Positions 7,672 through 14,964 of a stretch of 37,391 nucleotides of DNA are shown piece after piece (position 1 is the first letter of the stretch; every line of letters begins with the position of its first letter). The notes beneath the pieces were generated by a model. It was not told the origin of the DNA. It ran no database searches and saw only the letters and a list, made by a program, of their open reading frames with translations. Position numbers and translations under genes: made by a program. Location of the stretch: positions 1 through 37,391 of the forward strand of contig JACDUA010000045.1 in NCBI GenBank assembly GCA_013519935.1. The letters run 5' to 3'. The stretch is from Ectothiorhodospiraceae bacterium WFHF3C12 (GTDB taxonomy: Bacteria > Pseudomonadota > Gammaproteobacteria > Nitrococcales > Nitrococcaceae).

Positions 7672-8925
7672 ATGAGCCAGTCTTGCGAACGCCGTTCACT
7701 GGCCTGGGGGAGCGCGCGGCTGTTCTGCGCCGCGATCCTTTCCTTGTCGGTCACCACCACCCTGGCCGGGCCCCGGGAACAGGCCAAACGCATTCATGAC
7801 CGCATTGCGGGCGTGCCACCCGCGGAGTCAGTGCTCACTGACATGGCCGCGGACATCAGCGGTGGCGACCCGGAGGCAGCCGCCTATACAGCCATGGAAA
7901 ACCGTCACTTCTACGACGTGACCATCAAGAACATGGCCATGCCCTGGACCAACGAGGCCCAGACGGCCTTCGCGCCGCTGAACGACTACGTGGCCACCGT
8001 CGTCGGCCTGATCCGCGACGACGCCGATTTCCGGCGGGTGCTGTACGACGACGTCATCTACATCGCCCCGGGTGTCAGCCCCGCCTACTCGCCCAGCAGC
8101 AACGCGCATTACGAGGCCATCGAGGACCAGAACCTGGATCTCTCCCAGGCCCTCGAGGAGCGGCTGCAGTCGAACATGCACGGCGGAGAAGTGCCGCCCC
8201 AGGCCACGGCCGGCGTGCTGACCACCCGCCAGGCGGCGAAGGCCTTCTTCAAGGACGGCACCAACCGGGCGATGTTCCGGTTCACCCTCATGAATCACAT
8301 GTGCCGCGACCTGGAGCAGGTCAAGGACATCTCCCTGTCGCCGGACCGCATCCGCCAGGACGTCTCCCGCAGCCCCGGCGGTGACAGCCGCATCTATCAG
8401 AACAGCTGCGTCGGCTGCCACACGGGCATGGACCCGATGGCCCAGGCCTTCGCCTACTACAACTACCAGTACGATGGCGACGCGGACCCGGACGGCGAGA
8501 ACGGCCGCCTGATCTACAACACCGCCGGCGAGACGGATCCGGAGACCGACAGCCGGGTGACGGCCAAGCACCGGATCAACGCCGAAACCTTCCCCTACGG
8601 TTACATCATCACCGACGACCAGTGGGACAACTACTGGCGCCAGGGCAAGAACCAGGTTCTGGGCTGGGATTTCGCGCCGGTGGACCCGAACATCGACGGC
8701 TCCGGCAGCGGCATGAAGTCGCTGGGCAAGGAGCTGGCCGGCAGCCGCGCCTTCGCCGAGTGCCAGGTCAAGAAGGTCTTCCGCACCGTCTGCCTTCGGC
8801 CGCCGACGACCTCCAGCGATCACGATCAGATCGATTCGATGGTCACCTCCCTGAGCAACAGCGGCTTCCAGCTGAAGCGCAGCTTCGCTGACGCCGCCGT
8901 CTACTGCTCAACGGACGTCCAGTAG
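7672..8925 (+). CDS. Exported monoheme c-type protein of unknown function, 417 aa
   Basis: Periplasmic protein with an N-terminal signal (about residues 1-32, LSVTTTLAG) and a single heme-binding motif CVGCH (Cys246) followed by TGMDPMAQAF. Planctomycete-type cytochrome-associated proteins carry a similar C-x-x-C-H-x-x-M/I-D-P-x-G/A signature, so a DUF1585/DUF1588-like relationship is likely but was not proven by alignment. It is acidic, Asp/Asn-rich and soluble, with no other motif recognised. It is the first of three plus-strand genes (LamG-cytochrome 46 bases downstream, then DUF1501), divergent from the HzsA-related gene. In planctomycetes, DUF1501 proteins commonly pair with DUF1585/1588- or DUF1549/1553-type cytochrome proteins, and this arrangement looks analogous. 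Confidence 0.75.
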   Translation: MSQSCERRSLAWGSARLFCAAILSLSVTTTLAGPREQAKRIHDRIAGVPPAESVLTDMAADISGGDPEAAAYTAMENRHFYDVTIKNMAMPWTNEAQTAFAPLNDYVATVVGLIRDDADFRRVLYDDVIYIAPGVSPAYSPSSNAHYEAIEDQNLDLSQALEERLQSNMHGGEVPPQATAGVLTTRQAAKAFFKDGTNRAMFRFTLMNHMCRDLEQVKDISLSPDRIRQDVSRSPGGDSRIYQNSCVGCHTGMDPMAQAFAYYNYQYDGDADPDGENGRLIYNTAGETDPETDSRVTAKHRINAETFPYGYIITDDQWDNYWRQGKNQVLGWDFAPVDPNIDGSGSGMKSLGKELAGSRAFAECQVKKVFRTVCLRPPTTSSDHDQIDSMVTSLSNSGFQLKRSFADAAVYCSTDVQ

Positions 8926-8971
8926 GGAACCGGCGCCAGGCGCGCCCCGCAAGGGTTGCAGGAGAATACCA

Positions 8972-11527
8972 ATGACCGGGCACAGAGAAGACCAGATCAG
9001 GGCCGGGCTGCCCAAGGCCTGGCTCGCCACCGTCCTCTTCGCCGCGGCGACCATGCTCGCTGGCTGCGGAGGCGGAGCGGAGACGCAAACCAATCCGGAA
9101 CAGACTGAGAACGACACCAGCAGCTACAGCGGCCCGCCGCCGCAGACCGACGATATCTCGGCGTTCCGCAACTCGCTGTGGCAACTGGTGCGGCCGAGCA
9201 ACCGCTGCGCGGCCTGCCACGACGCCGGCGGCCAGGCACCGACGTTCGCCAACAACGAGGACGTCAACGCCGCCTACGCCGCCGCCAATTCCGTGGTGAA
9301 TCTGGACTCCCCGGACGAGTCGCTGATGGTGACCCGGGTCGCCGGGGGCCACAACTGCTGGGAGAACGATCCGGCCTTCTGCGCCGACATGATCGCCAGC
9401 GCCATCGAGACCTGGGCCGGCGGCCAGGGTGACGCCACCACGCGCATCGAGCTGGAAGAGCCGGCGGACCTGCGCGAGCCGGGCGATTCCTACGCCTTCC
9501 CGACGGACCCGAACCTGTTCGGCCCGGTCCACGATCTGCTGACCCAGCACTGCTCGGACTGCCATACCGAGAGCGCACCGACGCCGCAGCAGCCCTACTT
9601 CGCGCAGGACGACATCGCGGCGGCCTACGAGGCGGCCCAGGACAAGATGAACCTGGCCACGCCGGCGGATTCGCGTTTCGTCATCCGGCTGCGCGACGAC
9701 TTCCACAACTGCTGGAGCGACTGCGCCGACGACGCCAGCGAGATGCGCGGCCGCATCGCCGACCTGGCGGCTCAGGCCACCACGGTCCAGCTGGATCCGT
9801 CGCTGGTGAACAGCCGCGCGCTGACCCTGTCCGAGGGCCTGCTCGCCACCACCGGCGGCCGCTACGAGGGCAACGTCATCGCCCTGTATGACTTCAGCTC
9901 CGGTGCCGGCACCGGCCAGGTGCTCGACAGCAGCGGGGTGGAGCCGGCGGCGCACCTGAACGTGGTGGGCGACTGCGAGGTCTCCGACTACGGCCTGCGC
10001 TGCGCGGGCGGCGACAGCAAGGCCCAGGCGAGCCCCTCGGCCAGCGCCAAGTTCGCCGACCACATCACCCGCACCGGCGAGTACTCCGTGGAGGCCTGGG
10101 TGGTGCCCGGCAACGTCAGCCAGGAGGGGCCGGCGCGCATCGTCAGCTACTCCGGCGGCGACGACCGGCGCAACTTCACCCTGGGCCAGACCCTGTACAA
10201 CTACGACTTCCTCAACCGCAGCACCGGCACCGATGGCGACGGCACCCCCGCGCTGTCCACCCCGGACGGCGACGAAGTGCTGCAGGCCACCCTGCAGCAC
10301 GTGGTCATGACCTTCGACCCGATCAACGGCCGGCGCATCTACGTCAACGGCGAGCTGGCCACCCAGGCCGACCCGCTGGCCGGCGAGGGTCTGTCCGGCT
10401 GGAACGACACCTACGTGCTGGTAATGGGCAATGAAACCTCCATGCAGTACCCCTGGGAGGGGTCGATCCGGTTGCTGGCCGTCTACGAGCGGGCGCTGAC
10501 CGAGGAGCAGATCAACCAGAATTTCGAGGCCGGCGTCGGCCAGAAATTCTTCCTGCTCTTCCACGTGGGCGAGCTCATGGGCGTCGCCGACAGCGACCCG
10601 GCCTACGACAGCTACCTGCTGTTCGAAGTCAGCCAGTTCGACCAGTACAGCTACCTGTTCGACCGGCCCCATTTCGTCAATCTGAACGACGGCTGGGAGC
10701 CGCAGACGCCCATCTCCATCGAGGGCCTGCGAATCGGTATCAACGGCCAGGAGGCCCAGGTGGGTCAGGCCTACGTCAACCTGGACACCGAGGTCACTGC
10801 CGATGCCTACGACCCGCTGGCACTGGGTCAGCAGCTCTCGCGCATGGGCACCGTGATCAGCCTGCAGCAGGGCCCGGAGAACGACGAGTTCTTCCTGACT
10901 TTCGATGATTTCAACGGCCAGTCGTCCGTGCGGACGCCGCCGGGCACGCCGTCTCCGGCCGCCCCGGCGGTGGGCGACCCCCGGTCGGTCATCGGGCTGC
11001 GCACCTTCGACGAGATCGACGCGACCATGTCGAGCCTCACCGGCATCCCTCGGGACAACGCCAACGTCCGGGACACGTTCGAGACCATCAAGCAGCAGCT
11101 GCCGACCTCGCCGGAGATCGAGGGCTTCCTCTCGGCGCACCAGATGGGCATGGCCCAGCTGGCCATCGAGTACTGCAGTGCCCTGGTCGAGGATCAGGCC
11201 GCGCGGGAAGCGTTCTTCGGCACGTCATTCGACTTCAACGCGGATGTGGCCACGGCCTTCCAGAGCGAAGCCGACCGGCAGCTGATCGTCGACGCCCTGT
11301 ACGACAACATCGTCGGACAGAACCTGGACACGGCACCGGCTCGCGCCGACGTCTACGCGGAGCTCGCGGATCCGGCCAACCAGGATGACGGGACGCGCCC
11401 CGCCAACCTGTTCGACCGGCTCACGGAAGACTGTGGAGGCGGAAGCTGCGATGCCCAGCGCACGCGCACCATCGTCAAGGCCATGTGCGCGTCGACCCTG
11501 GGCAGCACCGTGACACTCATCCAGTAG
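8972..11527 (+). CDS. LamG-domain diheme cytochrome lipoprotein, 851 aa
   Basis: Lipoprotein (lipobox LAGC, Cys32) with two heme motifs, CAACH (Cys79) and CSDCH (Cys194), each in a repeated roughly 100-residue unit that also contains a HNCW segment (GGHNCWEND, FHNCWSDC). A LamG/concanavalin-like jelly-roll follows (about 300-525; VIALYDFSSG, YSVEAWVVPG, GRRIYVNGELA, IRLLAVYERALTEEQIN). The remaining C-terminal part is not recognised. LamG domains usually bind carbohydrate or protein surfaces, so this looks like an electron carrier with a binding module. It is followed by a strong intercistronic hairpin and the DUF1501 gene. Substrate unknown; this fusion is one of the stranger proteins in the window. 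Confidence 0.85.
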   Translation: MTGHREDQIRAGLPKAWLATVLFAAATMLAGCGGGAETQTNPEQTENDTSSYSGPPPQTDDISAFRNSLWQLVRPSNRCAACHDAGGQAPTFANNEDVNAAYAAANSVVNLDSPDESLMVTRVAGGHNCWENDPAFCADMIASAIETWAGGQGDATTRIELEEPADLREPGDSYAFPTDPNLFGPVHDLLTQHCSDCHTESAPTPQQPYFAQDDIAAAYEAAQDKMNLATPADSRFVIRLRDDFHNCWSDCADDASEMRGRIADLAAQATTVQLDPSLVNSRALTLSEGLLATTGGRYEGNVIALYDFSSGAGTGQVLDSSGVEPAAHLNVVGDCEVSDYGLRCAGGDSKAQASPSASAKFADHITRTGEYSVEAWVVPGNVSQEGPARIVSYSGGDDRRNFTLGQTLYNYDFLNRSTGTDGDGTPALSTPDGDEVLQATLQHVVMTFDPINGRRIYVNGELATQADPLAGEGLSGWNDTYVLVMGNETSMQYPWEGSIRLLAVYERALTEEQINQNFEAGVGQKFFLLFHVGELMGVADSDPAYDSYLLFEVSQFDQYSYLFDRPHFVNLNDGWEPQTPISIEGLRIGINGQEAQVGQAYVNLDTEVTADAYDPLALGQQLSRMGTVISLQQGPENDEFFLTFDDFNGQSSVRTPPGTPSPAAPAVGDPRSVIGLRTFDEIDATMSSLTGIPRDNANVRDTFETIKQQLPTSPEIEGFLSAHQMGMAQLAIEYCSALVEDQAAREAFFGTSFDFNADVATAFQSEADRQLIVDALYDNIVGQNLDTAPARADVYAELADPANQDDGTRPANLFDRLTEDCGGGSCDAQRTRTIVKAMCASTLGSTVTLIQ

Positions 11528-11539
11528 ACGAACAAGGCA

Positions 11540-11570
11540 GGCCGTCCGCGGCTCCAGGCCGCGGACGGCC
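11540..11570 (+). other. 12-bp perfect intercistronic hairpin
   Basis: GGCCGTCCGCGG (11540-11551) pairs perfectly with CCGCGGACGGCC (11559-11570) across a 7-base loop, in the 68-base gap between the LamG-cytochrome and DUF1501 genes. It is followed by GCAAAAAGAG rather than Ts, so it is not a normal plus-strand intrinsic terminator. An mRNA stability or processing structure between two cistrons is the likeliest role. Confidence 0.8.
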
Positions 11571-11595
11571 GCAAAAAGAGACGAGGGACCGAACC

Positions 11596-13179
11596 ATGAC
11601 GAAACGACGCAAATCGCTTGGACTCGACGAGCCGATGCGCCACCCGGACCACCGCCGTCCCATGACGCGTCGGGAGTTCATCGCCCAGGGTTTTCTCTCC
11701 GGGGCCGCCGTGGTCACCGCGCCGACGCTTTTCGGGCTGCTGGCCCACACCGGGCGCGCCAACGCGCTGTCGGCGGACATGGCCGACATGAAGACGACGC
11801 CCTGCGGCATCACCGCCGGCGCCGGCAAGATCCCGTTCATCTGCTTCGACCTGGCGGGCGGCGCCAACATCGCCGGGTCCAACGTGCTCGCCGGCGGCGC
11901 CGGCGGTCCGCTGGACTTCCTCACCACGGCCGGCTACTCGAAGCTCGGCCTGCCCGGCGACGTCATTCCCTCCCTGGGCGATGAGTTCATCAACCGGGAG
12001 TTCGGCCTGACCTTCCACAGCGACAGCGCCTTCCTGCGGGGCATGCAGGAGAAGACCCAGCCCGGCACCCGGGGCGGCGTCAACGGGGCGGTCATCCCGG
12101 CCCGGTCGGACAACGACACGGGCAACAACCCCCACAACCCGATGTATGCAATCAACCGTGCCGGCGCCAATGGCCAGCTGCTGACGCTGATCGGCTCGCG
12201 CAGCTCCATGTCCGGTGGTAACTCCATGGCCCCGGCGGACATGATCGACAACAGCGTGCGCCCGACCAAGGTGGACCGGCCGAGCGACGTGACCGGCCTG
12301 GTGGATACCGGCGAGCTGGCCAATCAGCTCAACCCGGAGGACGCCGTGAAGGTGCTGGAATCCACTTACCGCCTGAGCGACGCCTCCCTGAACAGCCCGG
12401 CGCTGGATACCGCCCTCAGCGCTCAACAGGACAGCGACATCAAGGAAGGCATCCGCTGCGGCTACATCAAGAGCGCCGACCTGGTGGAGCAGTTCTCCGA
12501 CCCGGCGACCCTGGACCCCACCCAGGACTCCAACGTGCTGAGCATCTTCAGCATCGACGAGATCAACGGCGACAGCGAGTTCCGCAAGACCGCGTCGGTG
12601 ATGAAGATGGTCATCGACGGCCACGCCGGCGCCGGCACCATCACCATGGGCGGCTTCGACTACCACACCGGCGAGCGCGCCACCGGCGAGGCCCGGGACC
12701 TGCGCGCCGGCCGCTGCATCGGCGCCTGCCTGGAGTACGCCCGCCTGACCAACAAGCCGCTGATGATCTACATCTTCAGCGACGGCTCGGTGGCCTCCAA
12801 CGGCATGTTGGACGAGTCCCAGGGCGGCCGCGGCAAGGGCGTGTGGACCGGCGACAACTCCTCCACGGCGGCGTCGTTCTTCCTGGTCTACAACCCAACC
12901 GGCAGCCCGGCCGCGCCGGGGCCGAACTTCACCGGCATGGACGGCGGCGTGCAGATCGGTCATTTCCGCAGCGACGCCTCGGTGGAAACCGCCAGCAGCC
13001 CGGCCGCCAACAACGTCAATCTGCTGGTGCAGACCGTGGCGCTGAACTACATGGCGCTGCACGGCGAGGCGGGCGACTTCACCACCGCGTTCCCCGGGCA
13101 CGGACTGGGCAATCAGGACATGCGGAATGCCCTCAGGGCCTTCGAGCCCATCGTGAACGGGACCATTAGCGGTTCGTGA
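11596..13179 (+). CDS. Tat-exported DUF1501 domain protein, 527 aa
   Basis: DUF1501 family protein, often mislabelled as secretion protein GspF in databases; function unknown. The N-terminus carries a twin-arginine signal TRREFIAQGFLSGA (Arg25-Arg26) before a hydrophobic stretch ending about residue 58, so it is exported folded, probably with a bound metal or cofactor. The body contains FDLAGGANIAGSN, GGFDYHTGERATGEARD (a His/Asp-rich candidate metal site), YIFSDGSVASNG and FPGHGLGNQD. These recall the alkaline-phosphatase/sulfatase-like fold proposed for the family, which is inference. The ATG at 11596 has GAGGGA upstream; an in-frame start further upstream would run back into the preceding gene. 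It is the last gene of the three-gene plus-strand run. Confidence 0.85.
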   Translation: MTKRRKSLGLDEPMRHPDHRRPMTRREFIAQGFLSGAAVVTAPTLFGLLAHTGRANALSADMADMKTTPCGITAGAGKIPFICFDLAGGANIAGSNVLAGGAGGPLDFLTTAGYSKLGLPGDVIPSLGDEFINREFGLTFHSDSAFLRGMQEKTQPGTRGGVNGAVIPARSDNDTGNNPHNPMYAINRAGANGQLLTLIGSRSSMSGGNSMAPADMIDNSVRPTKVDRPSDVTGLVDTGELANQLNPEDAVKVLESTYRLSDASLNSPALDTALSAQQDSDIKEGIRCGYIKSADLVEQFSDPATLDPTQDSNVLSIFSIDEINGDSEFRKTASVMKMVIDGHAGAGTITMGGFDYHTGERATGEARDLRAGRCIGACLEYARLTNKPLMIYIFSDGSVASNGMLDESQGGRGKGVWTGDNSSTAASFFLVYNPTGSPAAPGPNFTGMDGGVQIGHFRSDASVETASSPAANNVNLLVQTVALNYMALHGEAGDFTTAFPGHGLGNQDMRNALRAFEPIVNGTISGS

Positions 13180-13224
13180 GGGATCATCGCGGCTTGCGCC
13201 GCTGCCACGGGCGCCTTGACCGCT

Positions 13225-13252
13225 TGTAGGAGCGGCCCATGACCGCGAACCG
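13225..13252 (+). repeat. REP-like palindromic repeat
   Basis: TGTAGGAGCGGCCCATGACC followed by GCGAACCG forms a GCGGCC/GACCGC-type hairpin between the convergent DUF1501 and NapC-like genes. It is the cleanest single copy of the repeat seen elsewhere in the window. The rest of the 244-base gap has a weak GGCGGA/TCCGCC stem at 13263-13284 and no gene. Confidence 0.75.
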
Positions 13253-13423
13253 ACTCCTCCCCGGCGGACTTCTGTTCATCCGCCTTCAGGGCGGCCTGGT
13301 TCACCTCGTCTGCACGGGCCCATCGGTTCACTTCCGCCTGGAGATGGCTCCCAGACCCACCGGCCGGCAAGTTGCGCGCGCCGTATTGTCCGACCGGTCA
13401 GGCGCGCACCAACGCCCCGGCCC

Positions 13424-14086
13424 CTAGTCGGCGCTGGAGGCCACACGCGCCGCCGTGGGCCCCTTTGCGGGCTCGACCGCTGCTGTCACGTCAGGCAACT
13501 TGTGCGCAATGCCGGAGTGGCAATCGATACAGGTCTTGCCCGTGGCCTCGCGGTATTTCGCCGAGTGTTTGCGCTTGGCATAGCGATCCTGCATGTCCAG
13601 CGCCATCGACTCGTAGCTGTGACAGCTGCGGCACGTCTTCGAGTCATTCGCCCGCATCCGTGCCCAGACCCGCTCGGCCATTTCCGCGCGATGCGCCTCG
13701 AACTCCGCCTCGGTATCAATCTTGCCCAGGAAGTGGTTGGGCAGCTCCTTCACGGTCGCCTGCATCTTGCGGTAGACCTTGGGCCAGAAGGCCTTGGGAA
13801 CGTGACAGTCCGCGCAGATCGCCCGTACTCCACTGGCGTTCTCGTAATGGGCGGTCTCCTTGTACTCGGCGAATACGAACGCCTCCATCTCGTGACAGGA
13901 CGTGCAGAACGCAAGGCTGTTGGTTGCATGAAGGGTCTGCTGGAAGCCGGTGGTCGCCAGCACGCCGACCAGAACGGCCAGCACCGCACCCGCCGGTATA
14001 CCAAACAGATACCACTTGTGCGGGCGCCGCCATAAGCGCGCCCAGAGGCTATCGGAGTTCTCCGATTCTTCTCTCCGGTCGCTCAT
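13424..14086 (-). CDS. NapC/NirT/CymA-type tetraheme quinol dehydrogenase, 220 aa
   Basis: Inner-membrane-anchored tetraheme cytochrome that passes electrons between the quinone pool and periplasmic carriers. A single N-terminal membrane helix (about residues 27-47) precedes four heme motifs: CTSCH (61-65), CADCH (91-95), CRSCH (152-156) and CIDCH (186-190). This is the normal NapC/NirT count and spacing. A Lys/Ala-rich tail follows the last heme. It lies 9 bases after the c4-like cytochrome gene and is divergent from the decaheme operon, so it is the natural counterpart of Shewanella CymA for the MtrCAB-like conduit. Direction of flow cannot be read from sequence. No nap, nir or tor reductase lies nearby, which argues against those alternatives. 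Confidence 0.9.
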   Translation of the reverse strand: MSDRREESENSDSLWARLWRRPHKWYLFGIPAGAVLAVLVGVLATTGFQQTLHATNSLAFCTSCHEMEAFVFAEYKETAHYENASGVRAICADCHVPKAFWPKVYRKMQATVKELPNHFLGKIDTEAEFEAHRAEMAERVWARMRANDSKTCRSCHSYESMALDMQDRYAKRKHSAKYREATGKTCIDCHSGIAHKLPDVTAAVEPAKGPTAARVASSAD

Positions 14087-14095
14087 GACGTACCC

Positions 14096-14752
14096 TCAGA
14101 ACCGCTTCTGGCCTTGGCTGGCGTAGTACTCGACCAGCGCCTTCATGTCCTCTTCACTGAGTTCTTCCATCTGGGGCTGCATCTTCTCGGGCTGCCAACG
14201 CTCGCCGGCCTTGTAGTCCTGGAGTTGCTCCATCAGGTAGGCCTTGCTCTGGCCGGCCAGAATTCCCGCGTCATCCAGCGCCAGGCTGCCGCCCTCGCTG
14301 TGGCATTTATCGCAGCGCTGGTCGTGGATCTTTGCGCCGAGCTCCGCCAGCTGCGCGTCCACGGGCTGGTCGACCGGGACGAACTCCTGAGAGGAAAAGT
14401 ATTCCGCCAGCTCGGCAATCTCCTCGTCAGAGAGATCCCTGGCCAGCGCACAGTGATCCCCGGCTGGTGGCTTCTCCTCTGCCTCGTCGAACTCCTCCTT
14501 GGCGCAGGGGCGGGCTTCCTCGCCGAAGACCAGCAGCTGATTTTCCAGGAAGAAGGCCGACGCCCCGGCCACTCTCGGGATTTCCGCCTCGTCGCTGTTC
14601 CCCGTTTCGCCGTGACACTGGACACATGGTTTGGCGACCTCCGGCGCCTCGGCACCCGCCATTGAGGCGAATAAAAGGCAATACGCGCCAACCACCAGGA
14701 TCACCGCAATTGGAGTATTTCCGATCGACTTCTTCTCGTTTTCCGCACGCAT
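14096..14752 (-). CDS. Diheme c4/c553-like cytochrome c, 218 aa
   Basis: Periplasmic two-domain cytochrome c with an N-terminal signal (about residues 12-35) and heme motifs CVQCH (43-47) and CDKCH (147-151), one per roughly 100-residue class I domain. The second domain has candidate Met ligands in WQPEKMQPQMEEL. The first domain contains an extra Cys pair (RPCAKEEF, GDHCALA) that could form a disulfide. Very acidic overall. Likely a soluble shuttle between the tetraheme NapC-like protein encoded 9 bases downstream and the decaheme periplasmic protein, or toward an oxidase. First gene of a two-gene minus-strand unit. Confidence 0.88.
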   Translation of the reverse strand: MRAENEKKSIGNTPIAVILVVGAYCLLFASMAGAEAPEVAKPCVQCHGETGNSDEAEIPRVAGASAFFLENQLLVFGEEARPCAKEEFDEAEEKPPAGDHCALARDLSDEEIAELAEYFSSQEFVPVDQPVDAQLAELGAKIHDQRCDKCHSEGGSLALDDAGILAGQSKAYLMEQLQDYKAGERWQPEKMQPQMEELSEEDMKALVEYYASQGQKRF

Positions 14753-14852
14753 CTCTGAGCCGCCTCCCGAAGCACTAATCGCATGACATCAATCGAATTA
14801 TGGGCGCTGCGGACGATTTTGATACGCGCGATAAGGGGGAATCAGCCAGAAA

Positions 14853-14904
14853 TTGATCTACGACAAAAAGTTGAGCTAGCCACCTTCAATTCCTGGCCTA
14901 TATT
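14853..14904 (+). promoter_or_regulatory. Candidate FNR/ANR-like box and -10 upstream of decaheme operon
   Basis: TTGAT-CTAC-GACAA (14853-14866) matches the FNR/ANR consensus TTGAT-N4-ATCAA at 8 of 10 positions. A TATATT -10-like hexamer follows at 14899-14904, 60 bases before the decaheme gene. The box would be centred near -51.5, one helical turn off the classical -41.5, so the call is tentative. The gap is divergent and could also serve the c4/NapC pair. Confidence 0.35.
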
Positions 14905-14964
14905 CCAGGGAACCGCGTCTCTCCCGGAAGACGGCGGAAAACGAACACGGCGGGGTAAGGAATT

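Noticed and set aside
8843-11140. Long open frame (765 codons) antisense to the LamG-cytochrome gene
   Set aside because: Same GC artefact; the plus-strand frame carries lipobox, two CxxCH and a LamG domain.
11596-13179. GspF/type II secretion protein
   Set aside because: A common database mislabel for this family. There is no GspF-like membrane topology; a Tat signal and DUF1501 motifs are seen instead.
13263-13284. Terminator between the convergent DUF1501 and NapC-like genes
   Set aside because: The stem is only six pairs with a 10-base loop and no T-run on either strand.
13424-14086. Periplasmic nitrate (Nap) or TMAO (Tor) reductase system
   Set aside because: Only the NapC-type cytochrome is present. 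No catalytic molybdenum subunit or small-subunit gene is found, and the adjacent genes are of the Mtr type.
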